Notes: generated from the sequence alone by a model not told the origin. Shown: positions 33,266-44,800, counted from the first letter of the stretch. The stretch: 64,000 nucleotides of DNA from Mycobacterium sp. ACS4054 (GCF_001667275.1 NZ_LZHV01000042.1:52807-116806); one strand, 5' to 3'. Made by a program: numbers and translations.

Positions 33266-34484
33266 CGTTGCGCTTAGCCAGCTCGATGTTGGCCAGATGC
33301 TGCTGATAATCCTTGGTGAACAGCGTCGTCCCCTGGGCGTCGATGGTGACGAAGTACAGCCAGTCACCGGGCTCGGGGTGCTCGGCGGCGCGCAGCGCGT
33401 CGACGCCGGGCGAACAGATCGCCGTCGCGGGCAGACCCTGCGACACGTAGGTGTTCCAGGGCGTCTTCTGGGCCCGGTCGGCGTCGGTGGTGGCCACCTC
33501 CCGGCGGTCCAGCGGGTAGTTGACCGTCGAGTCGAATTCCAGCGTGTGGTGCGCGTGCAGGCGGTTGTAGATGACCTGGGCCACCTTCGCGAAGTCCTGC
33601 GACTTGGATTCCCGCTCCACCAGCGAGGCCACCACCAGGATGTCGTAGGGCGACAGACCCATGGCCTGGGCGGTGTCCACCAGCCCGGACTTCACGTACT
33701 CGACCGCGCCGGCGCTGATCAGGCCGGACAGGATCGTCTCGGCCGGCGCGGAGGGGTCGACGTTGAAGGTTCCAGGCGCGATCAGCCCCTCGATCCGGCG
33801 GTGGTCCTTGCCCAGCTCGGTGAACGGTTCGACGGCCCAGGGCGGGACGGCCAGTGCGGCGGGCGTGCCGTTGGTGGCCGCCGCCCGCAGCTCCTCCACC
33901 GCGACGCAGTGCTGATCCCCGTCGAGGGTCACGCAGGTGGCGCGGGAGATCAGCGTGAGGATCCCCGGGGTCACCACGTTGGTCTTCATGTCGGTGGTGT
34001 CGTCGAGCTGGCGGCCCTCCGGAATGACCAGCCGGCCCACGCGGCTGTTCGGGTCGGCCAGCCGCGCGACGGCATCGGCCGCCGGGATCTCGGTGCGCAT
34101 GCGGTAGAAGCCGGGCTGGATCGAGGAGATCTTGCTGTTGCCGTGCGCGGCGTTGACGAATGCGCGGACGGTCTTGATCACCTGTTCGTGCTGCAGCGTC
34201 TCCCCCACCATCGTGGTCGAGTCGCCGTCCTTGATCTGAATCACGATGTCGCGCTTGCCGTTTCCGGTGTAGTCATCGCCGGCCCCGAAGACCGTGTGCC
34301 ACAGCTTGGCCCCGACGAAGACCCCGACCAGCACGACGACGGCGACGATCGCGAGCACGATCTTGCCGGCGAACCGCCGCCGGCGACGGCCCCGCTCGGA
34401 CTGATTCCGCGCCACGCGACTGCGCTTTCGCGATGGGCCGACGGCCTCGGGCTCGGCGCGTTCCCGCCGTGCGCTGTCAACCAT
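33243..34484 (-). CDS. mltG: endolytic murein transglycosylase MltG (YceG family)
   Basis: Cleaves nascent peptidoglycan glycan strands at the membrane. The 413-residue protein has a basic cytoplasmic N terminus ([20 protein letters not shown]), one transmembrane helix (~41-60) and an extracytoplasmic LysM-like region. The YceG catalytic domain follows, with the catalytic glutamate in [16 protein letters not shown] and downstream markers [20 protein letters not shown] and [19 protein letters not shown]. The ATG start overlaps the ruvX stop by eight bases. Confidence 0.96.
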   Translation of the reverse strand: MVDSARRERAEPEAVGPSRKRSRVARNQSERGRRRRRFAGKIVLAIVAVVVLVGVFVGAKLWHTVFGAGDDYTGNGKRDIVIQIKDGDSTTMVGETLQHEQVIKTVRAFVNAAHGNSKISSIQPGFYRMRTEIPAADAVARLADPNSRVGRLVIPEGRQLDDTTDMKTNVVTPGILTLISRATCVTLDGDQHCVAVEELRAAATNGTPAALAVPPWAVEPFTELGKDHRRIEGLIAPGTFNVDPSAPAETILSGLISAGAVEYVKSGLVDTAQAMGLSPYDILVVASLVERESKSQDFAKVAQVIYNRLHAHHTLEFDSTVNYPLDRREVATTDADRAQKTPWNTYVSQGLPATAICSPGVDALRAAEHPEPGDWLYFVTIDAQGTTLFTKDYQQHLANIELAKRNGVLDSTR

Positions 34485-34986
34485 CGGCCGGCTCCCGCGC
34501 GGTCAGGGTGGCGCGGCGTTGGTCGAGCCAGCTCTGCAGGATGGCGACCGCGGCCGCCTGGTCGATCACCGCCCGCTGTTCCCGGGCGCGGACGCCCGCG
34601 GCGCGCAGCGATCGCTGCGCGCTGACCGTGGTCAGGCGCTCGTCGGCCAGCCGCACCGGCGTGGGGGCGATCCGCTGGGAGAGCTCGTCGGCCAACCCGA
34701 TCGCGTCGATCGCCGACGGCCCGGTCCGGTCGGCCAGCGTCCGCGGCAACCCGACGACCACCTCGACCGCCCCGAGCTCGGCGACCAGCTCGGCCAGCCG
34801 CCGCACGTGTTTGCCGGAGCGGTCACGGCGCACGGTCTCGACCGGGGTCGCCAGGATGCCGTCGGGGTCGCTGCAGGCGACGCCGATGCGCACGCTGCCG
34901 ACGTCGATGCCGAGCCGTCGCCCCCGCCCCGGATCCTGATCGGGGTCGCCGGGCCGGTCGGGCGCGCGATGCTGGGTGGGGACCAC
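34477..34986 (-). CDS. ruvX: putative pre-16S rRNA nuclease / RuvC-fold (YqgF)
   Basis: A 169-residue RNase H-fold protein implicated in 16S rRNA 5' maturation. The conserved acidic residues are in [18 protein letters not shown] (first Asp), [13 protein letters not shown] and [12 protein letters not shown] (E). The C-terminal Asp is in [16 protein letters not shown]. The GTG start at 34986 abuts the alaS stop with no gap (TGAGTG), so it is translated by reinitiation after alaS. The first ~22 residues are poorly conserved and proline/arginine-rich. Confidence 0.94.
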   Translation of the reverse strand: MVPTQHRAPDRPGDPDQDPGRGRRLGIDVGSVRIGVACSDPDGILATPVETVRRDRSGKHVRRLAELVAELGAVEVVVGLPRTLADRTGPSAIDAIGLADELSQRIAPTPVRLADERLTTVSAQRSLRAAGVRAREQRAVIDQAAAVAILQSWLDQRRATLTAREPADG

Positions 34987-37692
34987 TCAACCGACCCGCG
35001 CTATCTGGGAGCGGATCGCCTCGAGCGCCGCGTCGATGCGGCTCGGATCCTTGCCGGAACCCTGCGCCAGGTCGGGCTTGCCGCCGCCGCGACCGTCGAC
35101 CGTCGCAGCCAGCTGCTTGATCAGGTCGTTGGCGCGGATTCCGAGGTCTTGGGCGGCCGGGTTCGCGGCGACCGCGTACGGCACGCTGCCGCCCTCGCCC
35201 TCCGCGATCAGCGCCACCACGGCGGGTTCGCTACCCAACTTGCCGCGGATGTCGCCGACCAGGGAACGCAGGTCACCGGCCGTCATCCCCGCCGACATGC
35301 GTTGCGCCACCACACGGACGTTACCGATCCGCTCCGCGCCGGCCGCGGCGTTGGTCGCGGCGGCCCGCGCGCCGGCCAGGCGCACGCGTTCGAGTTCCTT
35401 CTCGGCGGCCTTGAGCCGCTCCACCAGGCCGGCCACCCGGGCCGGCACCTCTTCGGACGGCACCTTCAGCGACGACGCCAGCCCGGCCATCAGCGCGCGC
35501 TCCTTGGCCAGGTGGCGGAACGAGTCCAGCCCGACGTAGGCCTCGACCCGGCGGACCCCCGACCCGACCGACGATTCGCCCAGGATGGTCACCGGCCCGA
35601 TCTGGGCCGAGTTGTGCACGTGCGTTCCCCCGCAGAGCTCCAGCGAGAACGGCCCGCCGATCTCCACCACCCGCACCCGGTCGGGGTAGGCCTCGCCGAA
35701 CATCGCCATCGCGCCCATCGCCTTGGCCTTCTCCAGCTGCTCGGTGAACGTGTGCACCTCGAAGTCGGCCTGGACGGCCTGATTGGTGACCTCCTCGACT
35801 TGGGTGCGCTGCTCGTCGGACAGCGCGCCCTGCCAGTTGAAGTCGAAACGCAGGTAGCCGGGCCGGTTCAACGATCCCGCCTGAACGGCGTTGGGCCCCA
35901 GGACCTGTCGCAGCGCGGCGTGCACCATGTGGGTGCCCGAGTGCCCCTGGGTGGCGCCGCGGCGCCACTGAGGGTCGACGGCCGCCACGACGGTGTCGCC
36001 CTCCACGAATTCCCCGGATTCGACGTTGACCCGGTGCACCCACAGGGTTTTGGCGATCTTCTGCACGTCGGTGACCGCCGCGCGGGCGCTCTCGCCGGTC
36101 CCGGTCCCGCTGATCGTGCCCTCGTCGGCGATCTGCCCGCCGGACTCGGCGTAGAGCGGGGTGCGGTCCAGGACCAGCTCGACCTGTTGGGCCCCGGCCC
36201 CTTCCGTTTGCGACCCGTGGGCGACCACCGGCACCCGCTTGCCGTCGACGAAGATGCCGAGAATCCTTGCCTCGGAGGATAATTCGTCAAAGCCGGTGAA
36301 TTCGGTGGGACCGGCGTCGACCAGTTCCCGGTAGGCGCTCAGGTCGGCGTGCGCGTGCTTGCGGGCCGCGGCGTCCGCCTTGGCGCGACGGCGTTGTTCG
36401 GCCATCAATTCCCGAAAGCCGATCTCGTCCACCTGCAGGCCGGCCTCGGCGGCCATCTCCAGGGTCAGCTCGATCGGGAAGCCGTACGTGTCGTGCAGCG
36501 TGAAGGCGTCAGAGCCCGAAATCGATTTCGCCCCAGCGGCTTTGGTGGTTCCCGCCACCTCGTCGAACAGCTTGGATCCGGCCACCAGCGTGCGGTTGAA
36601 CGCGGTCTCCTCGGCGACGGCGATGCGCCTGATCCGGTCGAAGTCGTCGACCAGTTCCGGATACGACGGCCCCATCGCGTCGCGCACCGTGCTCATCAGG
36701 TCGCCGACGATGGGGCCCTCGATGTCGAGCAGCTTGGCCGACCGGATCACCCGGCGCAGCAAGCGGCGCAACACGTATCCACGCCCGTCGTTGCCGGGGG
36801 TGACGCCGTCACCGATCAGGATCGCAGCGGTGCGGCTGTGGTCGGCGATCACGCGGTAGCGCACGTCGTCTTCGTGGTTGCCGACGTCGTAGGGACGGGG
36901 CGCCCGGCTGGCCGCGGTGTCGATGACGGGCCGCAGCAGGTCGGTCTCGTAGACGTTGTGCACGCCCTGCAGGATGAACGCGACCCGCTCGACGCCCATG
37001 CCGGTGTCAATGTTCTTGCGGGGCAACGGCCCCAGGATCTCGAAGTCGGTTTTACCGGTGCCCTCGCCGCGTTCGTTCTGCATGAACACGAGGTTCCAGA
37101 TCTCGATGTAGCGGTCCTCGTTGGCCACCGGGCCGCCGCCGACCCCGAACTCCTCCCCGCGGTCGTAGTAGATCTCCGACGACGGGCCACACGGCCCGGG
37201 GATCCCCATGGACCAGTAGTTGTCCTCCATGCCGCGGCGCTGGATCCGCTCGGCCGGCAGCCCGGCGATCTCCTGCCACAGCTGCACGGCCTCGTCGTCG
37301 TCGAAATAGACCGTCGTCCAGATTCTTTCGGGATCCAGCCCGTAGCCGCCCTCGGACACGGGGTTGGTCAGCAGGGTCCACGCCAGCTCGATCGCCCGGC
37401 GCTTGAAGTAATCGCCGAACGAGAAGTTGCCCGCCATCTGGAAGAAGGTGTTGTGCCGGGTGGTGATGCCCACCTCGTCGATGTCCGGCGTGCGGATGCA
37501 CTTTTGGATGCTGGTGGCCGTCGGGTACGGCGGCGTGCGCGCGCCCAGGAAGTAGGGCACGAACTGGACCATGCCGGCGTTGACGAACAGCAGATTGGGG
37601 TCGTCGAGGATCACCGAGGCGCTCGGCACCTCGGTGTGGCCCGCCTTCACGAAATGATCAAGAAACCTCTTCCTGATCTCGTGTGTTTGCAC
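34987..37692 (-). CDS. alaS: alanyl-tRNA synthetase
   Basis: Charges tRNA-Ala. The 901 residues hold the class II catalytic core ([26 protein letters not shown]; motif 2/3 regions [20 protein letters not shown] and [13 protein letters not shown]). The editing domain has its zinc site in [12 protein letters not shown] (HxxxH) and [13 protein letters not shown] (CxxxH), and a C-Ala domain follows. Full length for the family. The GTG start at 37692 is preceded by AGGAAG. It begins the alaS-ruvX-mltG-aroE-peptidase transcript. Confidence 0.98.
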   Translation of the reverse strand: MQTHEIRKRFLDHFVKAGHTEVPSASVILDDPNLLFVNAGMVQFVPYFLGARTPPYPTATSIQKCIRTPDIDEVGITTRHNTFFQMAGNFSFGDYFKRRAIELAWTLLTNPVSEGGYGLDPERIWTTVYFDDDEAVQLWQEIAGLPAERIQRRGMEDNYWSMGIPGPCGPSSEIYYDRGEEFGVGGGPVANEDRYIEIWNLVFMQNERGEGTGKTDFEILGPLPRKNIDTGMGVERVAFILQGVHNVYETDLLRPVIDTAASRAPRPYDVGNHEDDVRYRVIADHSRTAAILIGDGVTPGNDGRGYVLRRLLRRVIRSAKLLDIEGPIVGDLMSTVRDAMGPSYPELVDDFDRIRRIAVAEETAFNRTLVAGSKLFDEVAGTTKAAGAKSISGSDAFTLHDTYGFPIELTLEMAAEAGLQVDEIGFRELMAEQRRRAKADAAARKHAHADLSAYRELVDAGPTEFTGFDELSSEARILGIFVDGKRVPVVAHGSQTEGAGAQQVELVLDRTPLYAESGGQIADEGTISGTGTGESARAAVTDVQKIAKTLWVHRVNVESGEFVEGDTVVAAVDPQWRRGATQGHSGTHMVHAALRQVLGPNAVQAGSLNRPGYLRFDFNWQGALSDEQRTQVEEVTNQAVQADFEVHTFTEQLEKAKAMGAMAMFGEAYPDRVRVVEIGGPFSLELCGGTHVHNSAQIGPVTILGESSVGSGVRRVEAYVGLDSFRHLAKERALMAGLASSLKVPSEEVPARVAGLVERLKAAEKELERVRLAGARAAATNAAAGAERIGNVRVVAQRMSAGMTAGDLRSLVGDIRGKLGSEPAVVALIAEGEGGSVPYAVAANPAAQDLGIRANDLIKQLAATVDGRGGGKPDLAQGSGKDPSRIDAALEAIRSQIARVG

Positions 37693-37776
37693 TGTTGAGT
37701 CCGCTTCTTCCTGTCGCGTGTTGGCGTAAAGGTCCGTTCCAGCCTATTCGCTCCGAGTAGCCGGGCTATCGGGCCG

Positions 37777-38178
37777 CTAGCCCTCCACGAAGCTCAGCCG
37801 CACCGAGCGCTGCGGGTTGTCCCGGTTCAGATCGACCAGCACGATGCTTTGCCAGGTGCCCAGCATCGGCTCGCCGCCGGAGACCGGCACCGTCACCGAC
37901 GGGGCGATCAGCGCCGGCATCACATGGTCGGCGCCGTGGCCCGGGGAGCCGTGCGCGTGCCGGTACCGGTCGTCGCGCGGCAGCAGCCGTTCCAGCGTTT
38001 CGATCAGGTCGTCGTCGGAGCCCGCGCCGGTCTCGATGATGGCGACGCCCGCCGTCGCGTGCGGGACGAACACGTTGCACAGGCCGTCGCCCCGCGACCA
38101 GCAGAAGCCCCGCACCGCCTCGGTCAGATCGACGATGCGGCGGCGCGAAGTGTCCACGTCCAGCACATCGGTATGCAT
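37777..38178 (-). CDS. YjbQ/UPF0047 family protein
   Basis: A 133-residue single-domain protein. Diagnostic motifs are CNVFVPHATAGVAIIE, HAHGSPGHGADHVMPALIAPSVTVPV and LGTWQSIVLVDLNRDNPQRSV. The conserved histidines and the acidic residue (ETG) form a site that supports weak thiamin phosphate synthase activity in some relatives, but the real function is unsettled. Counterpart of Rv2556c. The ATG at 38178 is chosen over an upstream in-frame start because TAGGCT lies seven bases before it. It is upstream of alaS with an 84-base gap. Confidence 0.9.
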   Translation of the reverse strand: MHTDVLDVDTSRRRIVDLTEAVRGFCWSRGDGLCNVFVPHATAGVAIIETGAGSDDDLIETLERLLPRDDRYRHAHGSPGHGADHVMPALIAPSVTVPVSGGEPMLGTWQSIVLVDLNRDNPQRSVRLSFVEG

Positions 38179-38185
38179 TCCGACC

Positions 38186-38191
38186 AGCCTA
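38186..38191 (-). promoter_or_regulatory. -10 box for leaderless yjbQ transcript
   Basis: Minus-strand TAGGCT ends seven bases before the ATG at 38178; no ribosome binding site is present. Confidence 0.5.
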
Positions 38192-38341
38192 CGGCGCGCC
38201 CGCGGGGCCTGCTCAAGGCCGGCCAATCGTTTGTGAGCGCCGCCACATCAAGGCATTGCGGCGCGCACCGCGCAGGAGGAAGGTAACTGGTGAGACCGGT
38301 GGCGCCACCGGGGCGCTGCCCTCGACAGAGGGGGGTCGGCC

Positions 38342-38965
38342 GTGTACGCACGCTCTACCACCATTCAGGCGCAACCCTTGTCGGTGGACATCGGAATCGC
38401 GCACATGCGCGATGTCGTGATGCCGGCCCTCACCGAGATCGACGGGTGCGTCGGGCTATCCCTGTTGGTCGACCGGCAGTCCGGAACCTGCATCGCCACC
38501 AGCTCGTGGGACGGCATCGAGGCCATGCGGGCCAGCGCCGAACGGGTCGCCCCGATTCGTGACCGGGCCGCGCTGATGTTCGACGGCAGCGCCCGCGTCG
38601 AGGAGTGGGACATCGCTTTGCTGCACCGCGACCACCCGTCCCGTCAGGGGGCGTGCGTGCGGGCCACCTGGCTCAAGGTGGTGCCGGATCAGCTCAACCG
38701 GTCGCTGGACTTCTACCGCTCCTCGGTGCTGCCCGAGCTCGAGGAGCTCGACGGGTTCTGCAGCGCCAGCCTGCTGGTCGACCACCCCGCCTGCCGGCGG
38801 GCGGTGGCCTGCTCCACGTTCGACTCGATGGACGCGATGGCCCGCAACAGCGACCGGGCGAGCGAGTTGCGCAGCAGGCGCGTCCGGGAGCTGGGCGCCG
38901 AGGTGATCGACGTCGCCGAGTTCGAGCTGGCGATCGCCCACCTGCGGGTGCCCGAGCTGGTCTAG
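38342..38965 (+). CDS. tandem ferredoxin-like-domain stress protein (Rv2557/Rv2558-like)
   Basis: A 207-residue protein made of two similar ~95-residue halves of dimeric alpha-beta-barrel type. Compare [38 protein letters not shown] with [39 protein letters not shown]. It matches the M. tuberculosis pair Rv2557/Rv2558, reported as starvation- and granuloma-associated, but only one copy is here. The GTG at 38342 is the only usual start after an in-frame stop at 38291, and it has no ribosome binding site. A strong AGGAGG at 38275-38280 serves a GTG at 38290 in another frame, separated by a six-G run, so a frameshift near 38330-38335 is possible. Confidence 0.82.
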   Translation: MYARSTTIQAQPLSVDIGIAHMRDVVMPALTEIDGCVGLSLLVDRQSGTCIATSSWDGIEAMRASAERVAPIRDRAALMFDGSARVEEWDIALLHRDHPSRQGACVRATWLKVVPDQLNRSLDFYRSSVLPELEELDGFCSASLLVDHPACRRAVACSTFDSMDAMARNSDRASELRSRRVRELGAEVIDVAEFELAIAHLRVPELV

Positions 38966-38985
38966 GGGCCGCGGCTTTCCGCGCC

Positions 38986-39039
38986 GAGTGTGCGGCCAGC
39001 CGCACAGCGGGCGTCGAGCGTGCGGCCAGCCGCACACTC
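38986..39039. terminator. nested double hairpin between convergent genes
   Basis: Two near-identical palindromes (TGTGCGGC-CA-GCCGCACA at 38989-39006; GTGCGGC-CA-GCCGCAC at 39020-39035) lie 13 bases apart. In addition the outermost GAGTGTGCGGC (38986-38996) pairs perfectly with GCCGCACACTC (39029-39039). The element sits just after the stop of the + gene and before the stop of the - gene, as expected for a bidirectional terminator. It may also be a copy of a dispersed mycobacterial palindrome. Confidence 0.65.
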
Positions 39040-39047
39040 GATGCGCT

Positions 39048-39383
39048 TTACGGCAGCGCGTCGCCAGGGAATCCGCGGCAGGGGTGCACCTGGTAGGTGA
39101 AGACGCCCGCGGCGACGCCGGGGTCGTCGGCCATGATCGCGGCGGTGTCGTCGACCGTGGCGGCGAACACCCCGATGCCGCATACGTCGGACTCGTCGGC
39201 GACGGGCAGCACCACCGCCAGGATGCCGTCGTCGCGTAGCCCGAAGTTGCGCCGCCCGTGTTCCCAGATGAGCCCCGGCGACGACTCGTCGCCGAATCGG
39301 GGGCCGCGCTTGAGGATGACGACGCTGTACTCCTTGGTGGTGGCCAGCAGCCGGCCCATCTCCTCGTCGGTGAAGGTCTTCAT
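39048..39383 (-). CDS. YCII-like small protein
   Basis: A 111-residue protein with a dimeric alpha-beta-barrel pattern: [28 protein letters not shown], then the strand-helix unit [52 protein letters not shown]. The [16 protein letters not shown] segment matches YCII domains, whose His/Asp pair may be catalytic, though no reaction is established. The ATG at 39383 overlaps the rarA stop as ATGA, so it is co-translated with the replication-associated ATPase. Confidence 0.82.
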   Translation of the reverse strand: MKTFTDEEMGRLLATTKEYSVVILKRGPRFGDESSPGLIWEHGRRNFGLRDDGILAVVLPVADESDVCGIGVFAATVDDTAAIMADDPGVAAGVFTYQVHPCRGFPGDALP

Positions 39384-40732
39384 TGCCGTCCTCGCTTCCC
39401 GCGGATGATCGCGCGCAGCCGTTCCAGCCGCCCGGCCAGCTCCCGCTCGGCGCCGCGGCCGGTCGGCCGATAGTAGTCGGTGCCCACCAGCTCGTCGGGT
39501 GGATATTGTTGTGCCGCAACGCCATCCGGCTGGTCATGGGAATACCGGTAGCCCTGCGCGTGGCCCAGCGCCGCCGCGCCGGAATAGTGCCCGTCGCGCA
39601 GGTGGGGTGGCACCAGGCCCGCCTTGCCCGCCTTGATGTCGTCCATGGCCGCGGCCAGCGCGGTGGTGACGGAGTTCGACTTGGGCGCGGTGGCCAAATG
39701 GATGGTCGCGTGCGCGAGCGTCAGCTGTGCCTCGGGCATGCCGATCAGCGCCACCGTCTGCGCGGCCGCCACCGCGACCTGCAGCGCGCTCGGATCGGCC
39801 ATGCCGATGTCCTCGCTGGCCAGGATCATCAGCCGGCGCGCGACGAACCGCGGGTCCTCCCCCGCGACGAGCATGCGGGCCAGGTAGTGCAGCGCCGCGT
39901 CGACGTCGGAGCCGCGCACCGACTTGATGAAGGCGCTGATGACGTCGTAGTGCTGGTCGCCGTCGCGGTCGTAGCGCACCGCGGCCTTGTCCAGCGACTG
40001 CTCGATGGTCTCGACGCCGACGGAATCGGTGGCTTCCGAGGCGACCTCCAGCGCGGTCAGCGCCCGCCGGGCGTCGCCGGCGGCCAGCCGCACCAGCAGC
40101 TCGACGGCGTCCGGCGTCACCGCGACCCGGCCGCCCAGGCCGCGCGGATCGTCGATCGCGCGCTGCACCACCGTGCGGATGTCGTCGGCGCCCAGCGGCC
40201 GCAGTTGCAGGATCAGCGACCGGGACAGCAGGGGCGCCACCACCGAGAACGACGGGTTCTCGGTGGTCGCCGCCACCAGCAGCACCACCCGGTTCTCCAC
40301 GGCCGACAGCAGGGCGTCCTGCTGGGTCTTGGAGAAGCGGTGCACCTCGTCGATGAACAGCACGGTCTGCTCGCCGATGAGGAGCGCCTTCCGCGCGTTT
40401 TCGATGACCGCGCGCACGTCCTTGACCCCGGCCGACAGCGCCGACAGCGCCTCGAACCGGCGGCCGGTCGCCTGCGAGATCAGCGCGGCCAGCGTGGTCT
40501 TGCCGCTGCCGGGCGGGCCGTAGAGGATGGCCGACGCCACGCCCGAGCCCTCGACCAGGCGGCGCAGCGGCGATCCGGGCGCCAGCAGGTGATCCTGCCC
40601 GACCACCTCGTCCAGCGAGGCCGGGCGCATGCGCACCGCCAGCGGCGCGCCGGCCGACACGCCCAGCCCGTGGTCGCTCGCCGGCGCCGCGCCGGGCAGG
40701 TCAAAAAGACCGTCGGACACGGCTTCAGGCAT
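39380..40732 (-). CDS. rarA: replication-associated recombination ATPase RarA/MgsA
   Basis: AAA+ clamp-loader-like ATPase acting at stalled forks. The 450-residue chain has [16 protein letters not shown], Walker [18 protein letters not shown], Walker [16 protein letters not shown], sensor 1 [13 protein letters not shown] and the C-terminal tetramerisation domain ([20 protein letters not shown] ... [18 protein letters not shown] ... [20 protein letters not shown]). Counterpart of Rv2559c. The ATG at 40732 gives the normal length. No ribosome binding site is obvious. Confidence 0.96.
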   Translation of the reverse strand: MPEAVSDGLFDLPGAAPASDHGLGVSAGAPLAVRMRPASLDEVVGQDHLLAPGSPLRRLVEGSGVASAILYGPPGSGKTTLAALISQATGRRFEALSALSAGVKDVRAVIENARKALLIGEQTVLFIDEVHRFSKTQQDALLSAVENRVVLLVAATTENPSFSVVAPLLSRSLILQLRPLGADDIRTVVQRAIDDPRGLGGRVAVTPDAVELLVRLAAGDARRALTALEVASEATDSVGVETIEQSLDKAAVRYDRDGDQHYDVISAFIKSVRGSDVDAALHYLARMLVAGEDPRFVARRLMILASEDIGMADPSALQVAVAAAQTVALIGMPEAQLTLAHATIHLATAPKSNSVTTALAAAMDDIKAGKAGLVPPHLRDGHYSGAAALGHAQGYRYSHDQPDGVAAQQYPPDELVGTDYYRPTGRGAERELAGRLERLRAIIRGKRGRQ

Positions 40733-40823
40733 ACCACGAAAACGAATCCGGGCGCCGCCCCGACATCTTTGCTAAGTTCCCGTGTGCGCGTGCCCACAGG
40801 TTGAGTCAACAGCTAGGACGGAC

Positions 40824-41804
40824 ATGAGCCAGCCTCCCGAATACCCAGGCACCCCGCCCGATCCCCACGGGAGCGAGCAGAATCCCCCGGGCTATCCACC
40901 GCCCCCCGGCTACGGCGCCCCGCCGTCCGGCTATGGCACACCGCCGTCCGGTTACGGCGCAACGCCACCGCAGGCGCCGGGCTACGGCCCCCCTTCCGGC
41001 TACGGCGCACCGCCGCCGCCGCCCCCGGGCTACGGCGGCTACCCCCAGCCGGGCTACGGGTCACCGACGACGCCCGCCTTCAGCATCGGTGACGCCTTCG
41101 GTTGGGCCTGGAACACCTTCACCAAGAACGCCCTGACGCTGATCGTGCCGGCGCTGGTCTATGGCCTGCTGTTCGCGGCGGCCTCCGCGGTGAGCTTCGT
41201 GGGCCAGAACATGTCGCCGGACACCACGACCAGCGATAACTACGGCTTCTATTTCACGACGAACCTCACCGGGCCCGGGCTGGGCGTCTTCATCCTCGGC
41301 ACCCTGCTGACTTACCTCGTGACGGCCTTCGCGCAAGCCGGCTTCCTGTCCGGCTGCCTGGACATCGCCGACGGACGCCCGGTGACCATCGGCTCGTTCT
41401 TCAAGCCGCGCAACCTGGGCATGGCTTTTCTGGCCGCGCTGATCGTGGGCGTGCTCACCTCGATCGGCTACTCGCTCTGCTTCGTGCCGGGCCTGGTGCT
41501 GAGCCTTTTCGTGCAGTTCACCATCCTGTACGTCGTCGATCGCTCCGAGTCGGCCATCGGCGGCTTCACGTCCAGCTTCTCGCTCGTCGGATCGAACTTC
41601 GCGAACGCGCTGCTGGTGTGGCTGGTGGTGCTGGCCCTGACCATCGCCGGCTTCGTCACGTGCGGCCTCGGCCTGCTGGTGGCCGCTCCGCTCGACGGCC
41701 TGATCCTGACCTACGCCTACCGCAAGCTGACGGGCGGCCAGGTCGTCTCGCCGCAGCAGCCCGGGTACCAACCGGGCCCGCCGCCGGGGCCGCAGCCGGC
41801 ATAA
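40824..41804 (+). CDS. proline/glycine/tyrosine-rich membrane protein (Rv2560-like)
   Basis: A 326-residue protein. Residues 1-90 are low-complexity, built on PPSGYG/PPGYG-type repeats (GYGAPPSGYGTPPSGYGATP). The remainder holds about five or six transmembrane helices (ALTLIVPALVYGLLFAAASAV; LGVFILGTLLTYLVTAFAQAG; MAFLAALIVGVLTSIGYSLCFVPGLVLSLFVQF; NALLVWLVVLALTIAGFVTCGLGLLVAAPLDGLIL). It ends in a short proline-rich tail. The repeat part is probably cytoplasmic and may scaffold other proteins. Polyproline runs would need EF-P. The ATG at 40824 has AGGACGG close upstream. Confidence 0.88.
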   Translation: MSQPPEYPGTPPDPHGSEQNPPGYPPPPGYGAPPSGYGTPPSGYGATPPQAPGYGPPSGYGAPPPPPPGYGGYPQPGYGSPTTPAFSIGDAFGWAWNTFTKNALTLIVPALVYGLLFAAASAVSFVGQNMSPDTTTSDNYGFYFTTNLTGPGLGVFILGTLLTYLVTAFAQAGFLSGCLDIADGRPVTIGSFFKPRNLGMAFLAALIVGVLTSIGYSLCFVPGLVLSLFVQFTILYVVDRSESAIGGFTSSFSLVGSNFANALLVWLVVLALTIAGFVTCGLGLLVAAPLDGLILTYAYRKLTGGQVVSPQQPGYQPGPPPGPQPA

Positions 41805-41893
41805 GCGCCGGTCAGCGTCCGAAGTTACAGCACGGTAAGCGCTGGCTGCGGTGCGCTGCGGCCTTGTGCCGCTTGTGATGAGATCACCTTGTT

Positions 41894-44800
41894 ATGAGCA
41901 TCAAAGTCGCGCTGGAGCACCGCACCAGCTACACCTTTGACCGGGCGGTCCGGGTGTATCCGCACGTCGTGCGGCTGCGCCCGGCGCCCCATTGCCGCAC
42001 GCCGCTCGAGGCGTACTCGCTGCGCATCGAGCCCGACGAGCACTTCATCAACTGGCAACAGGACGCCGTCGGCAATTTCCTTGCGCGCCTGGTGTTTCCG
42101 AATCCGACGCGGCGGCTGACCATCACGGTCGGCTTGATCGCCGACCTCAAGGTGATCAACCCGTTCGACTTCTTCATCGAGGACTGGGCCGAGACGTGGC
42201 CCGCCGGCGGGCTGACCTACCCCAAGGAGCTGGCCGCCGACCTCGAGCCCTACCTGCGGCCGATCGACGAAGAGGGCGACGGGTCGGGCCCGGGCAAGCT
42301 CACGCGGGCGTGGGTGGAGAACTTCTCGGTGGGCGAGGGCACGCGCACCATCGACCTGCTTGTCGCCCTCAACCACGCCGTCAACGCCGACGTCGCCTAC
42401 AGCGTGCGGATGGAGCCCGGCGTCCAGACGCCGGACCACACGCTGCGCACCGGGGTCGGCTCGTGCCGCGATTCGGCGTGGTTGTTGGTGTCGATCCTGC
42501 GCCAGCTGGGGCTGGCCGCGCGCTTCGTGTCCGGGTATCTGGTGCAGTTGGCCTCCGACGTGGAGGCGCTCGACGGGCCGTCGGGGCCCGCCGCCGACTT
42601 CACCGACCTGCACGCCTGGACCGAGGTGTACATCCCCGGCGCGGGGTGGATCGGGCTGGACCCGACCTCGGGTCTGTTCGCCGGCGAGGGCCACATCCCG
42701 TTGGCGGCCACCCCACACCCGGCGTCCGCGGCGCCGATCAGCGGCGGCACCGAACCGTGCGAATCGGTGCTGGAGTTCTCCAACACCGTCACCCGCATCC
42801 ACGAGGACCCCCGCGTCACGCTGCCCTACACCGACGCCGCCTGGGAAACGATCTGTGAGGTCGGGCGGCGCGTCGACGAGCGGCTGGCCGCCGCCGACGT
42901 GCGGCTGACCATAGGCGGTGAGCCGACCTTCGTCTCCGTCGACAACCAGGTCGCCGAGGAGTGGACCACGGCGGCCGACGGACCGCACAAGCGCCAGCGC
43001 GCCTCCGACCTGGCGGCGCGCCTGAAACAGGAGTGGGCTCCCAACGGGTTGATCCAGCGCGGGCAGGGCCGCTGGTATCCGGGAGAACCGTTGCCGCGCT
43101 GGCAGATTGCGTTGTACTGGCGCACCGACGGGCGACCGCTGTGGACCGACGACGCGCTGCTGGCCGACCCCTGGGGCGACCGGCCGGCCCCCGTCGACGA
43201 GGAGGCGGCGTATCAGGTGCTCGCCGGGGTCGCCGACGGTCTGGGGCTGCCCCTCACCCAGGTGCGGGCCGCCTACGAGGACCCGCTGCACCGGCTGGCG
43301 GACAAGGTGCGCCAGCCCGAGGGTGAGCCGGTGCATCCGGCCGACGATCTCGACCGCGACTCCCCCGGCGAGCGCGCCGCCCTGCTGGCACGGCTCGACG
43401 AATCCGTCACGGCCCCCGCGGCTTTCGTGTTGCCGCTGCACCGCCGCGACGACGGCATGGGCTGGGCCAGCGCCGACTGGCGGCTGCGCCGCGGTCGAAT
43501 CGTGTTGCTGCACGGCGATTCTCCGGCCGGGCTGCGGCTGCCGCTGGATTCCATCAGCTGGCGGCCGCCGCGGCCGACGTTCGACGCCGATCCCCAGACC
43601 GCCGGGGACGCGTTGTCGACGGAGTCGGACGCGGCGGTGGTGGAGGACTCCGACTCTGCGCCGCCCACCGCGATGGTCGCCGAGGTTCGCGACGGGCTGC
43701 TCTACATTTTCATGCCGCCCAGCGAGGCGCTGGATCACTTCGTCGATCTCATCGCCCGTGTCGAGGCGGCCGCGGCCAAGGCCGACTGCCCGGTGGTGAT
43801 CGAGGGCTACGAACCTCCGCCGGACCCGCGGCTGCGTTCGACGACGATCACCCCCGACCCCGGCGTCATCGAGGTCAACGTCGCGCCCAGCGCCAGCTTC
43901 GCCGAGCAGCGCCAGCAGCTCGAAACCCTTTACGAGCAGGCGCGATTGGCGCGGCTTTCCACCGAGTCCTTCGACGTCGACGGCACCCACGGCGGCACGG
44001 GTGGCGGCAACCACATCACCCTGGGCGGCGTCACGCCCGCGGACTCGCCGCTGCTGCGGCGGCCGGACCTGTTGGTCTCGCTGCTGACGTACTGGCAGCG
44101 GCACCCGTCGCTGTCGTATCTGTTCGCCGGCCGGTTCGTCGGCACCACCTCGCAGGCCCCCCGGGTCGACGAGGGCCGCGCCGAGGCGCTCTACGAACTC
44201 GAGATCGCGTTCGCCGAGATCGCCCGGCTGGCCGGGCCTTTCGGCGGCAACGCCCCCCGGCCCTGGATGATCGACCGGGCGCTGCGCCACCTGCTGACCG
44301 ACATCACCGGCAACACCCACCGCGCCGAGTTCTGCATCGACAAGCTGTACAGCCCCGACAGCCCCCGCGGCCGGCTCGGCCTGCTGGAGTTGCGCGGGTT
44401 CGAGATGCCGCCGCACCTGCGCATGGCGATGGTGCAGTCGCTGCTGGTGCGCTCGTTGGTGGCGTGGTTCTGGGACGAGCCGCTGCGCGCCCCGCTGATC
44501 CGGCACGGCGCCAACTTGCATGGCCGATACCTGTTGCCGCACTTCCTCATTCACGACATCGCCGACGTCGCCGCCGACCTGCGCGCGCACGGCATCGCGT
44601 TCGAGACCAGCTGGCTGGATCCCTTCACCGAATTCCGCTTCCCGCGCATCGGCACCGCGGTGTTCGACGGCGTGGAGATCGAGCTGCGCGGGGCGATCGA
44701 GCCGTGGAACACCCTGGGCGAGGAGGCCACCGCCACCGGCACCGCCCGCTACGTCGACTCGTCGGTCGAGCGCATCCAGATCCGCATCATCGGCGCCGAC

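Noticed and set aside
40880..41060. Imperfect repeat array (possible CRISPR or VNTR)
   Set aside because: The repeats are the PPSGYG/PPGYG codons of the proline/glycine-rich membrane protein; units vary in length and are in frame, with no spacers.
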